A program made the translations under genes and the position numbers. Under the pieces are notes generated by a model. It had not been told where the DNA came from. It was given only the letters and a program-made list of their open reading frames with translations, and did no database searches. From Pirellulimonas nuda (GTDB taxonomy: Bacteria > Planctomycetota > Planctomycetia > Pirellulales > Lacipirellulaceae): a stretch of DNA of 64,000 nt. Location of the stretch: the NCBI RefSeq assembly GCF_007750855.1, contig NZ_CP036291.1:6360905-6424904 (forward strand). Reading direction: 5' to 3'. Positions within the stretch are counted from its first letter, which is position 1. Every line of letters begins with the position of its first letter. Of the stretch, positions 33,304 to 42,564 are shown one piece after another.

Positions 33304-33593
33304 ACGAGACAGGCCTGAACGCCACCGACGGGGCGACCGCCGGGGAGGTCTGGGGCTTCAACGTCGGCTTCATCGGCGACGCGGGCGCCAACTTCCTGCC
33401 GATCTGGAGCTGGCACGACAACCCCGGCAACGCCAACGACCCCTTCTCGCGTTGGCCGACCGGCACGCTCACCTTTGTGGGGCCGAATGCTGCAAGCTCG
33501 GCCCCGGTGCCCGAGCCCGCATCGGTGCTGCTGCTCGCGCTGGCGACGCTTGGCGTCGCGACGCGGCGCTCCGCGGCCCAGAGCAAGCTGTGA
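33300..33593 (+). pseudogene. C-terminal fragment of a PEP-CTERM protein
   Basis: 97 residues. Glycine- and tryptophan-rich segment (GFNVGFIGDAGANFLPIWSWHDN) followed by the sorting signal PVPEPASVLLLALATLGVATRR, a PEP box, a hydrophobic helix and a basic end. PEP-CTERM tails are processed by exosortase and are typical for surface proteins. The start is the ATG overlapping the stop of the DUF1559 remnant, and no signal peptide precedes it, so the product would not be exported on its own. It is interpreted as the 3-prime part of a lost gene. Confidence 0.75.
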
Positions 33594-33628
33594 TCTGAGC
33601 ACGCACCCCCCGGGGAATCACGATGCAT

Positions 33629-33660
33629 ACGCCCGCGTCAAGGCAACTTGACGCGGGCGT
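33629..33660 (+). terminator. Strong hairpin terminator
   Basis: ACGCCCGCGTCAAG (33629-33642) and CTTGACGCGGGCGT (33647-33660) form a perfect 14-base stem with a GCAA tetraloop. CTTTCG follows, a short U-tract. It lies 35 bases after the PEP-CTERM fragment. Confidence 0.8.
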
Positions 33661-33729
33661 CTTTCGTGGCAGACTCGGGTGGGCGGCGCCGCTTCCAAGC
33701 CCCCCGTGACCACTAGCGCTTTGGCCGGC

Positions 33730-34194
33730 ATGAACAGCGCGTTGCAACCCCAGGGACAATTCGGGATCGCGGCAGTGATCTTGGGCGTTGTGGCCCTGGC
33801 CCTCGCCATCATTCCACGCGCGATCTTTGAGGTCCCGCCCCCCTGGCCCACGCAATCCGCCCCCAAGCCGCAGCAGGTTGTCGAGGGGGGCGAGACCTTC
33901 CAGTGGAAAGGGGCGACCGTCACGATTGGCGGCACGACCAAGGAGGTCCCCCCGCCTCCCCCGACGCCGGCCCCCGCCTCGTCCAAGGCGCTGTTCATCA
34001 TCACCACCCTCGTCGCCCTGGCGGGCATCGCCGTTGGCGTGATCGCTTCGTGGCGCGAACGCAGCTACCTGCTGGCAGGCCCGGCGCTGGCGTTGTGTTC
34101 GGTCGCCTTGCTCTGGCACTACATCCTCATCGGCGTCACGGTCGCCATCGCGGTGCTTATCATTGTCGCCCTGTTGTCGCACTTGTCTGGGTAG
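33730..34194 (+). CDS. Hypothetical membrane protein
   Basis: 154 residues from the ATG at 33730; in-frame GTG codons at 33679 and 33706 are alternatives. Segments: FGIAAVILGVVALALAIIPRAIF, a soluble part with FQWKGATVTIGG and a Pro-rich spacer (PPPPPTPAPAS), then ALFIITTLVALAGIAVGVIAS and LLAGPALALCSVALLWHYILIGVTVAIAVLIIVALL in pieces. Four helices in total. The family is not recognised. It stands alone, between the terminator at 33660 and a second small membrane protein gene. Confidence 0.65.
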   Translation: MNSALQPQGQFGIAAVILGVVALALAIIPRAIFEVPPPWPTQSAPKPQQVVEGGETFQWKGATVTIGGTTKEVPPPPPTPAPASSKALFIITTLVALAGIAVGVIASWRERSYLLAGPALALCSVALLWHYILIGVTVAIAVLIIVALLSHLSG

Positions 34195-34346
34195 TTGGCG
34201 GGTGACAATCCGGCACAGTAGACTCAGTCGATGAGGCAACGAAGGGCCGTTCTCTCATTCATGGCGGCTGAAGACTGTTGATTATTTTCGCTATTGAAAT
34301 ATTGCATCAGTACGCTTCGTTCTCCTCTCATTCTCCAAACCCCGCC

Positions 34347-34706
34347 ATGCGTTTCAGTTTGCGAAGCCTGCTAGTCCTTTTCACGGCCACTACCGTATTG
34401 GTCGGACTCAATCTTCGCGTATCACCGCAGATCGAAGAGTTTGGCCTATTCCCGCACCCCTCGGGTATGAGCGACTTCCTCGCCATTCGTGGCTGGCCGC
34501 TGCAGCCGTGGAAGTTTGGAATTTACGGTGCGGGCGGCGACATCAAGAGCATGCCAAACGTTGCAGGGGTCGTTGCGCTCAATGCGATCATCGCTGTGGG
34601 CATCTGCATCGTCGCTTGCCTGTGCAACTCATTGCTGGCGAGGGCAGTGCGCCGTCTCTCAAACCAACCGGGGACGCCGGGACAGAACGGGGACCGGTCC
34701 CGTTGA
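34347..34706 (+). CDS. Small hypothetical membrane protein
   Basis: 119 residues. The ATG at 34347 starts MRFSLRSLLVLFTATTVLVGLNLR, a membrane helix with the RFSLRxLL beginning common to small planctomycete proteins. A second helix lies at VAGVVALNAIIAVGICIVACL. The soluble loop has PLQPWKFGIYGAGGD. Function unknown. The end of the frame runs into a GGGGACC-type palindrome, so the last residues (GTPGQNGDRSR) may be of recent, repeat-derived origin. Confidence 0.6.
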   Translation: MRFSLRSLLVLFTATTVLVGLNLRVSPQIEEFGLFPHPSGMSDFLAIRGWPLQPWKFGIYGAGGDIKSMPNVAGVVALNAIIAVGICIVACLCNSLLARAVRRLSNQPGTPGQNGDRSR

Positions 34707-34736
34707 ATGAACCAGCGGGACCTGTCCCTGTTTCGT
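34686..34736. repeat. GGGGAC-type palindromic element
   Basis: AACGGGGACCGGTCCCGTT is a near-perfect palindrome and is followed by CGGGACCTGTCCCTGTTTCGTT, a second related hairpin half. Same GGGGAC core as 17255-17294 and 37767-37880. It overlaps the last codons of the small membrane protein gene. Confidence 0.6.
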
Positions 34737-35023
34737 TCTACATTCGGATCGCGAGCACCTGCGCCAAAGACAACCGAGGCGAAGCCGGCACGGCTCGCCG
34801 CAGCCCGCCAGCGGCCTGCTAGCCCTGCTTTCTGCGGCCACCCGCACTCGCCCTGCGCGATTCTGGACAAAATTTCCGGCCTGATTAGAATAATTGTGCT
34901 GGACGTCACAGGCGGCCCTATCGGACCGCGGTCCCGCAGCCCCCATGCTTTCTCCTCGGCAAGGTACTTGTCCGGGGGGCGTGGAGGGCTCCCTCGATTC
35001 TCCCGCTTCTGGAGCAGGTTGGC
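34707..35023. other. 317-base gap with promoter and leader of the autotransporter-type gene
   Basis: It contains the second half of the GGGGAC element (to about 34736), then a GC-rich part without recognised features, the promoter at 34864-34891 and a leader of about 125 bases with a Ser/Arg-codon-like pattern but no open frame of note. Confidence 0.5.
34864..34891 (+). promoter_or_regulatory. Candidate sigma-70-type promoter
   Basis: TGGACA (34864-34869) and TAGAAT (34886-34891) are spaced by 16 bases in an AT-rich island of an otherwise GC-rich gap. Both hexamers match the consensus at five of six positions. Transcription would start about 34898 and give a leader of roughly 125 bases before the ATG at 35024. 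Confidence 0.6.
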
Positions 35024-37696
35024 ATGTTTTCTCGCAGGCGAAACGCGATTCTTTGGGGCCTAGCGGCCGCGGCCGGGTTGGTCGCGCCCCAGGCGATGGC
35101 CCAGACATTATTCTAGGACGGCAGCGACACCACCGCCGACGCCGACGGCGGCGACGGGATCTGGGACACCGGCGCCACCCTCAACTGGGACAACGCCGCC
35201 ACCGGCGGCGCGTCGGTGGGTTGGAGTAACGGCGCAAACGCCGTCTTCCCCGGCATTGGCGCCGACTACACCGTTACGCTTCAGAGCGGGGTGACCGTTA
35301 AGAACATCACCCTGGCCGGCGGCGCCGGCATGGGCCAGGTTACCCTGGATGCGGCCGTCCAGAACGACGTGCTTTCCGTGGCCGATGGGGCCGTGTGGGA
35401 CGTCGGGGGCCGGACGCTCAGGGTGTTCAACGATTTTCCCCCGGCTACCAACCTGCAATTGGCGGTCAACGCCGGGCAGACGCTCACCGTCACCGACACC
35501 GTCGGCGGCGGCGCGCTGAACCTCGACACGGTCGGCATCTTCTGGACCGGCGTCTCGGGCGCCGCTCTGAACGTTCTCCCCGCGACCGACGGGATCACCC
35601 TCCGCGGCGGCATGAACAACGTGGGCGCCTTCAGCTCCGTCAAGATCGCGGGGGGAAGCACGTACTTCCACCAACGCAACAACGGCGGCATCGAAACCTA
35701 CAGCAACCCGTGGGAGCTGGGCGCGGGGGACGTGACATTTGATCGCGCAGTCAACAACAACAACGGGGCGTACCGCTTTAGCGGCGCTATCTCCGGGGCC
35801 GGCCGGCTTATCGCGGCCGCCGGCGGTGGCAATGGCGACCAGTTTGTCCTCAACGGCGTGAACACCTACGGCGGCGGCACCATCGTCCGCTCTGGCCGAC
35901 TGGTGCTCGAGAACCCGGACGCGCTCCCCAATAGCGCCACCACGAGCATCGAGGACGGAGCGGCCCTGGTGATCAACACCGACGGCGGGAACTTCTCCGA
36001 CGCCCAGATCGCCGCGATCTCGGCGGGCGTGTCCGGCGCCACGGACACCTCGTACCTCGGGCTGCGGACGCCGAACTTCGTCACGGTCGCCGCCAACCTG
36101 TCCGGCAACCACGGCCTGATGAGCGGCGGGGGCGACGTGATCCTGACCGGCGCCAACACCTACACCGGCGAGACGCTGGTCGACCAAGGGGTGCTCTTCC
36201 TGGGCGCCGACAACACGCTGCCGGCGACGACGTTGTTGAACGTGCGTGTAGACTCCACCGGCGGCCAGTTCGACACGAACGGCTTTAGCCAAACCATCGG
36301 CGGGCTGATCAGCACGGACGGCGGCGGCGACTCCGGCACCAAGCAGATCCGGAACTCCGCGGCCGGGGTCTCGGTCCTGACCATCAACACCCCCGCGGGG
36401 CTGACCGCCGTCTACGACCGTAATATCAACGACAATCAGGGTGGGGCTGGCGGAAGGATCGACATTGTCAAGAACGGCGCCGGCATCCAGATCATCGACC
36501 GCGCTGCCGTCTCCTCGTGGACAGGATCGGTCGCCATCAACCAGGGGGGCTTCGGCTTCAACTCGGTCTCGACCATCCCCACCGGCGGCGTCAGCGTCGC
36601 CGCGGGCGCCACGCTGTACGCCGACGTCGGCGGCGCCGCGGAGTTCCTCGAGGCCGACATCAACAGCACGCTCGGGGCCACGATCGCGCAGCCGGTTAGC
36701 ATCGCCAGCAACTCTTACATCGGCTTCCGCACCAACGCGGACGCCGACGAGTTCACCTACACGAGCGACCTAGGCGTCCAATCGGCCGCGGGCACAACCC
36801 TCGGCGTGAAGAAGATCGGCAACGGCACCGTCATCCTCAGCGGCGCCAACACCTACGACGGCTCGACCTCCGTCAGCGGCGGCCGGCTGGTGATCGACGG
36901 AGACTTCACCAACGCGAACGGCGTCTACACGTCCGCCCGCGGCGGCAACCTCGCGGGCAACGGGCTCATCGGCGGCAACGTGGTGGTGGACGCCGGCGGA
37001 GTGCTCGCCCCCGGCTCGCCCACGATGACCGGCACGCTGTCGCTCAACAACACCTCGCTGACCATGGGGCCCGACTTGGTTGAGGGCGACAACACGATCC
37101 TCTCCGGGCTCAACATCAACCTCAACGGCGCGGACCAGACGATCGGAGCGAGCGTCAACGACCTGATCACCGGCGTCGGCAACCTTACGCTCGACGGCGC
37201 CCTGAACATCTACCAGGTGCTTGCCGCAGACTCCTCGAACGACTTCACCAACGTCCAGCTCGGCGACGCCTGGACCGTGCTCCAGTACTCGGGCACGCTC
37301 ACGGACAACGGCGCCGTCATCGGCGCTGCGCCCGGGGCCCTCAGCCCGAGCCTGGCGTTGTCGATCGACACCTCGATCGCCGGGCAGGTGCGGATCGTCG
37401 CGGTCGCGGGCGCCGGACAAATCGGCGACTACAACTCCGACGGCTTCGTCGACGCCGCCGACTACACCGTGTGGCGGGACAACCTGGGGACCAACTTCGC
37501 GCTCCCCAACCGCGACCCCGCCAACATGGGCGTCATTAGCAACGCCGACTACACCACCTGGAAGAGCAACTTCGGCCTCCCGGCCGCCGGGGGCGCCCTC
37601 AGCGGCGGCGCCGTCCCAGAGCCGGGCGGCCTGGTGCTGCTGGCCTTCGCGGTCGCCGGCGGGCTGCTCGCCCGGCGTCGCCGGCGCCAAGCCTAA
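35024..37696 (+). pseudogene. Autotransporter-associated beta-strand protein gene with in-frame TAG
   Basis: The frame from the ATG at 35024 encodes a signal peptide (RRRNAILWGLAAAAGLVAPQ, then AMAQ), then TLF, a TAG at 35114-35116, and continues without further stops for 860 codons. Homologues have a Trp at this point (LFWDGSD...), so TGG to TAG explains the stop. Beyond it are beta-strand repeats with GANTYTGETLVDQGVLFLG- and GANTYDGSTSVSGGRLVIDG-like cores, a dockerin-like segment (GDYNSDGFVDAADYTVWRDN, about residue 805) and a PEP-CTERM tail PEPGGLVLLAFAVAGGLLARRRRR. Internal start at GTG 35216 would lack a signal peptide. Either the gene is newly inactivated, the TAG is read through, or the base is a sequencing error. 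Confidence 0.8.
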
Positions 37697-38024
37697 GCGG
37701 CTAGCAGGGCCGTAGGTGACGCCCAGCAAGGGCGCCACGCACGCCACAAAGAGCAAAGCGCGGGGGCAGGTCCAGTCTAACCAACTGGACCTGTTCTTTT
37801 TTTCCTCCCCTGCTTGCCCGGCAGTAAGCGACACGAGGACAGGTTCGAATCGCAAGGCGGAACCGGACCTGCCCCCCTTTTCGCTCGGTTGGTCCTCCAA
37901 GCCGCCGCTTTGGCCGCGGGGCTTCTTGATTGCGGGACAGGAAGGAGCCATCTTGTTCTTCTGCCGGTCGCCGCACCCCGCGCAGGCGTGGGCCTAGCGC
38001 CCGGCCCAGAAACCGAGGTGGACC
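37697..38024. other. 328-base gap with terminator and GGGGAC-type hairpins
   Basis: The terminator at 37767-37803 ends transcription of the autotransporter-type gene. The rest carries GAGGACAGGTTCGAATCG and GGAACCGGACCTGCCCCCC, two further halves of the GGGGAC/GGTCC element, then a leader without features up to GAGGTGGACC before the ATG at 38025. Confidence 0.5.
37767..37803 (+). terminator. Intrinsic terminator
   Basis: CAGGTCCAGT (37767-37776) and ACTGGACCTG (37784-37793) form a perfect 10-base stem with a seven-base loop, followed by TTCTTTTTTT. It sits 70 bases after the stop of the autotransporter-type gene and has the GGTCC core of the dispersed element. Confidence 0.85.
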
Positions 38025-38675
38025 ATGTCCCGCCTTCACGCGCTCTACGGACTTCCGATCTCCCGCGACTACCAGTTCCGTCTGGGCGGCAAGAAGTATC
38101 GCCTCGGCGCCAGCGGCGTACGCGCCTTGACGCTGCTCGCCGGCCTGGTCGAGCAGACGCCCGATCGTGGCGACGTCGGCTGGCTGCTGCGGCGCCGCGG
38201 CGACGTACGCGAGATCGAACGGATCAACCCCAGCGCCGCCCTGATCCTGGTCGTCGATCGGGCCCAGGATGACCGCCTTCGATGCCTCGCGGTGTGGCTC
38301 CGCGGACGCTGCGGCGGGGTGCTGGGCGCCGCCACGGTCTCACGCCTTTCTACCTCCACCGATCGGACGCTGCGGAAAGAAGCCGCGCGTTGCCTCCGCC
38401 GGCTGAAGGCATGGGCGGCACTCCGCGCCATCGCAGAGGCCGACCCCGACCCTCAGATCCGGGCGCTGGCGACGCAGTCCCCCTCGGTCCCCTTCACGAC
38501 CCGCCTCGCGGGCTTCTCTCGACGCCTCTCGCGTCGGCTCGCGTCTCCCGCGACGCCCGGCCTGTGGGTCTCTCCCGACGCAAGCTTCGAGCAGGGCCGA
38601 CCGCCGAAGCCCCGGAGGCTCATACGCCTGATCCTGGAGCGCATCCACCGGCTGGCCGCGGGGACCGCTCGATGA
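38025..38675 (+). CDS. Hypothetical protein with HEAT-like helices
   Basis: 216 residues. The sequence is rich in Arg and Leu with helices such as LRKEAARCLRRLKAWAALRAIA, which resembles one HEAT-like repeat, followed by DPQIRALATQ. The N-terminus (LYGLPISRDYQFRLGGKKYRLG) is probably a small beta region. There is no signal peptide and no membrane segment. The high Arg content and the FSRRLSRRLASP segment could favour nucleic acid or membrane surface contacts, but this is only a composition remark. Family not recognised. Confidence 0.65.
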   Translation: MSRLHALYGLPISRDYQFRLGGKKYRLGASGVRALTLLAGLVEQTPDRGDVGWLLRRRGDVREIERINPSAALILVVDRAQDDRLRCLAVWLRGRCGGVLGAATVSRLSTSTDRTLRKEAARCLRRLKAWAALRAIAEADPDPQIRALATQSPSVPFTTRLAGFSRRLSRRLASPATPGLWVSPDASFEQGRPPKPRRLIRLILERIHRLAAGTAR

Positions 38676-38718
38676 CCAAGACGCCGGGCGCCATGACCCT
38701 ATACCGCAGGCAGTAGCA

Positions 38719-39216
38719 ATGGAGTTTGATTTTTCGCCTCTCACGCGTCTGATGGAGTCGGATCAGTCTCTGGTTGATGCGAGGAATGTCCTTTTTGGCT
38801 TCGCCGGCGACTTGCCCCCTCAAGCCGCTGTCATTGCCTGCTACTTGTCTTTTGGCGACATCGGAGCAATCGTCGAAGCAGTACGGGAAGCCGACAGTGT
38901 GAGTGTGCACGACGTCGCGGACTTAGACAAATGGGTGAGAGCGAGGCGTGAGAGGTACGTGGCTGAAGGCCTCGCCCCAATCGAGTTCACCCTTTCTCAA
39001 GAGCCGAACAAACTGCTGCGGCGCCAAGCAGGGAAGAAGCTGTTGGACTACTGGGCGTGTGCTGACGAAACCGGGATCGTAGACGCGATTGATCTGGCGT
39101 TCGGCGACTTACTCGCTCCGACAGACAAGATTCTGTGCGTGGCGAGCAGTCTAGTATTCTTGGAAGTAATGCGCGGGGATGAACCCTTACCCAAAAAGGA
39201 CAGGGGACGTGATTGA
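38719..39216 (+). CDS. Hypothetical protein
   Basis: 165 residues, not recognised. Acidic, probably cytoplasmic, helical: MEFDFSPLTRLMESDQSLV, ARNVLFGFAGDLPPQAAV and VHDVADLDKWVRARRERYV. The segment NKLLRRQAGKKLLDYWA is amphipathic. Its codon use is lower in GC than the average of the window, like the next gene, hinting at transferred DNA near the IS110 element. It starts 43 bases after the HEAT-like gene. Confidence 0.6.
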   Translation: MEFDFSPLTRLMESDQSLVDARNVLFGFAGDLPPQAAVIACYLSFGDIGAIVEAVREADSVSVHDVADLDKWVRARRERYVAEGLAPIEFTLSQEPNKLLRRQAGKKLLDYWACADETGIVDAIDLAFGDLLAPTDKILCVASSLVFLEVMRGDEPLPKKDRGRD

Positions 39217-39261
39217 AATAGAGTAGAATGCCCCCCTCTGTTCCGCGAGCAAGGTTTCGCC

Positions 39262-39516
39262 ATGACGGTACACCTACTACAGCACAGGAAGGCCGAGGAT
39301 GACTACGAAAGCGTCAAAGCTCTCGGCATCTACGCAACACGCGAAGATGCCGAAGATGCCATTGGGCGATTTCTTAGGCTGCCTGGCTTCAGTGAGCATC
39401 CGGACGGATTCAGTATCGACGAGTACACGGTTGGCAAAGACTGCTGGCCTGAAGGCTTTGTTCCCTGGAGCGAGTCCGTTGGGAAGAAAGAAGGAGACAT
39501 ACCCGGGTGGCGTTAA
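39262..39516 (+). CDS. Small DUF7336-like protein
   Basis: 84 residues. The pattern VHLLQHRKAEDDYESVKALGIYATREDAEDAI, then LPGFSEHPDGFSIDEYTVGKDCWPEGF, matches a family of very small cytoplasmic proteins (DUF7336 type) with the conserved K..GIY.T...A..AI..L...PGF and F.I..Y..DK..W.EGF. These are often near toxin or immunity-like genes, but no function is established. GTTTCGCCATG provides no clear ribosome site. Confidence 0.75.
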   Translation: MTVHLLQHRKAEDDYESVKALGIYATREDAEDAIGRFLRLPGFSEHPDGFSIDEYTVGKDCWPEGFVPWSESVGKKEGDIPGWR

Positions 39517-39722
39517 CCATTTTACCAACGCGTTACTCAAGCAGCATTTCCTCGAGTCGAGCGACAGGTGGCGCTGCCAGCCTGTCGAGCAGTGAGCCCC
39601 TGAGAAGAGCCCAGCAGGTCGCGCACGTTGTCTTTTGACAAGGTCTCGCAACCTGAGTTCGTGCTGGTGGATTTGTTCCCGCGTCCCACTGCTGGTCGGG
39701 CAAAACGGGGACATCGGCTGTC

Positions 39723-40823
<1,101 letters not shown>

Positions 40824-40858
40824 CCCACCGGGGCAAGCCTCCGGTGGGCGGCTTTTTC
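40824..40858 (+). terminator. Hairpin with T-run
   Basis: GCCCACCGG (40824-40832) and CCGGTGGGC (40842-40850) form a perfect 9-base stem, followed by GGCTTTTTC. On the plus strand it is a good intrinsic terminator; relative to the IS110 gene it marks the outer edge of the upstream region. Confidence 0.7.
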
Positions 40859-41650
40859 AGTCTAATTGCCTCCGGCGTTCTCTCCTGAGCCGGCCGCCGA
40901 TCGGGTCGCAGCAGCGACCTCCGCTCCGGCTCGACAGAGGGGGGCGCCCCTCCCCCTTCGCCCTCGCATCGGCCCCTCGATTGGGCGCAGGGCCGATGCG
41001 AGGGCGAAGGCGGAGGGGCTTAACCCACTCCCAAGAAAGAAATCAAGCAATCAAACGACAAGTGCAGTGCCTTAGGTAAGACACTACCCAGCCAGCGATC
41101 AGCCCCCTCGCTCTCCGTAAGTTGTCGCTGTTCAAGAAATTGCGACGGTCCCAGTCGAACAGTCTCCATAGTCTGCCTCTGCCCGTCTGCCCAAGTCTGT
41201 CATGCTCGGCAGTCCCTTCGCGCCGATCCGCCCAGCAATCGCCCCGCTTTCTCCTCGCAAATAGCCACCCCATCGCAGACAATCAGTAGACGGATAGTCG
41301 CGGCCAAGGCGCTGGCGGCCGGAGCGATCGGGGCACGCGCCCCGCTTCCGCGGCGCAAAGCCGCGCGGCTTTTGGTCCCGCATGTGTCCGGTTGTTGAGG
41401 AAGTTGTCCGTTCGAGGGGGATTTGGGGCGGCTACAACGGCCTGAAATGGTCGCTGGGCGTCCAAGCGGGCAGCGGGGCTGTCAGCCCTTGGCAAGCGTG
41501 CGACGCCCGCGCTGCTTGTTGTGCGGTCAGCGGCCCCGTCTGACGCAGCGGCACGCCCTTTGCATTTGCTGATTCGCGAGGCAGACGCGACCCCGGTGGT
41601 CGCCAGGCCCCGCGGGTTCTATCCATGCACTGCTACTCAAGGCCCCTGCC
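40859..41650. other. Roughly 790-base stretch without a recognisable gene
   Basis: The first part holds the long inverted repeat at 40947-41018. From 41050 to 41280 the base composition drops, with several open frames on the minus strand but none with a family pattern. A hairpin CGCGGC-GCAAA-GCCGCG at 41349-41365 followed by CGGCTTTTGG could be a terminator. The last part leads to the small gene at 41651. It may be IS-associated debris. Confidence 0.45.
40947..41018. repeat. Long inverted repeat, 29-base arms
   Basis: The left arm (40947-40975, CCCTTCGCCCTCGCATCGGC core) and right arm (40990-41018) are reverse complements with one mismatch and a 14-base loop. Because it is palindromic and in a gene-free region, both strands show similar spurious open frames. 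The length suggests a structured RNA or a mobile-element end; neither was proven. Confidence 0.8.
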
Positions 41651-41806
41651 ATGCTCGGCACCATCCTGTTGATCGTACTGATCCTGCTGCTCCTAGGCGC
41701 GGTCCCCTCGTGGCCGTACAGCCGGGGCTGGGGATACGGCCCTAGCGGCGGCCTGGGGCTGGTGCTGATTGTCGTGTTGATCTTGGTGCTGATGGGGCGG
41801 ATCTGA
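41651..41806 (+). CDS. DUF3309 family small membrane protein
   Basis: 51 residues, a normal length for the family. The sequence starts MLGTILLIVLILLLLGAVPSW, followed by PYSRGWGYGPSGGLGLVLIV and LILVLMGRI. Two helices joined by a Tyr/Gly-rich loop, with the conserved P-x-W-x-x-S and GYGPSGGLG motif, define DUF3309. Function is unknown; such genes accompany stress proteins. The ATG at 41651 is followed 70 bases after its end by another small protein. Confidence 0.85.
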   Translation: MLGTILLIVLILLLLGAVPSWPYSRGWGYGPSGGLGLVLIVVLILVLMGRI

Positions 41807-41875
41807 CGCGTGGGCGCAGCCGCCGCGGCGGACCCCGGTTTCTATCCAAACGAACTACGCAAGAAGGAAACGACG

Positions 41876-42064
41876 ATGACGAACAAGACCAAGAGCGTGG
41901 CCGCGATCCCGTTGTTTGCCGGCGCCCTGCTGCTGGCGGGGGTGTGCGGCGTGAGCGGGTGCGAACAGAAAGAGAAGGTGTTTGAGCTCGACGCCCCGGG
42001 CGTTGAGGTGGACGTCGAGAAGTCGAAGAGGGACGGCGCGGTCGATGTGGACGTAGACGGCTAG
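41876..42064 (+). CDS. Small lipoprotein
   Basis: 62 residues. The signal MTNKTKSVAAIPLFAGALLLAGV continues to a lipobox VSGC (Cys at about residue 29), and the mature 33 residues are highly charged (EQKEKVFELDAPGVEVDVEKSKRDG then DVDVDG). AAGGAAACGACG precedes the ATG, a fair ribosome site. Lipid-anchored peptides of this sort occur with DUF3309 and GlsB genes in planctomycetes. A strong terminator follows at 42087-42138. Confidence 0.75.
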   Translation: MTNKTKSVAAIPLFAGALLLAGVCGVSGCEQKEKVFELDAPGVEVDVEKSKRDGAVDVDVDG

Positions 42065-42086
42065 CAGCGCCGACGCGTAGTTTAAA

Positions 42087-42138
42087 CGCGGCTCGGCCCG
42101 CGGCTCCTTTGGTGGGCTGGGCCGGCCGCGGTTTTTTT
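42087..42138 (+). terminator. Intrinsic terminator after the lipoprotein gene
   Basis: CGCGGCTCGGCCC (42087-42099) pairs with GGGCCGGCCGCG (42119-42130), one base bulged, followed by GTTTTTTTG. It ends the DUF3309-lipoprotein transcript 22 bases after the stop. Confidence 0.85.
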
Positions 42139-42182
42139 GTCCCCCACCCTTGCTAGCCGGCGCTTGCGGGCGCTTGGATCCC

Positions 42183-42449
42183 ATGATTGGCGACCTGATT
42201 ACTTGGTGTGTGTTCGGCCTGCTCGCCGGGGCCCTGGCCCGTTTCTTGACCCCCGGTCGCGACCCGATGGGCTGCATCTGGACCATGGGCCTGGGGATCG
42301 CCGGCTCGTTGCTGATGGGGTTCCTGTTCTCCGTGCTGTTCGGCAGCGGGCTGGAGGATGAAGGGATTCAGCCCGCCGGGTTCCTGGGCGCGGTCATCGG
42401 CGGCATCTTGGTGCTGCTGATCCTGCGGTCGTTTAGCCGGAAGGTCTGA
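42183..42449 (+). CDS. GlsB/YeaQ/YmgE family stress response membrane protein
   Basis: 88 residues. The Transgly_assoc family pattern is clear: LITWCVFGLLAGALARFLTPGRDPMGCIWTMGLGIAGSLLMGFL in pieces, with G-x-x-x-G spacing and ARFL.PG.DP.G. A third helix is GFLGAVIGGILVLLIL and the tail RSFSRKV is basic. These small membrane proteins rise in acid or osmotic stress in enterobacteria; the role here is inferred. The ATG at 42183 is the family start. Confidence 0.92.
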   Translation: MIGDLITWCVFGLLAGALARFLTPGRDPMGCIWTMGLGIAGSLLMGFLFSVLFGSGLEDEGIQPAGFLGAVIGGILVLLILRSFSRKV

Positions 42450-42488
42450 CTGGGTAGTAGGCTATCGCAGGGAGGGGAAGCTAGAATT

Positions 42489-42555
42489 GGAGCCGGAAGC
42501 GTCATCTCCCGGAGGTCGTCGGTTGCGAACCTCCGGGCGCTGACGCTTTCGGATC
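42489..42555. repeat. GGAGCCGGAAGCG palindrome family, diverged paired copy
   Basis: Left arm GGAGCCGGAAGCGTCATC (42489 on) and right arm CTCCGGGCGCTGACGCTTTC (42531-42550) are complements with some mismatches and a loop of about 16 bases. Same architecture as 17915-17983. It lies at the 3-prime ends of two convergent genes. Confidence 0.75.
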
Positions 42556-42564
42556 GAGCCTCGC

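Noticed and set aside
40862-41079. Open frames on both strands across 40860-41080
   Set aside because: They arise from the long inverted repeat at 40947-41018, which produces mirrored sequences on both strands.
41043-41282. Minus-strand frame in the gene-poor region after the IS110 element
   Set aside because: The peptide has no recognisable family, the region is otherwise degraded, and there is no ribosome site. Left as unassigned sequence.
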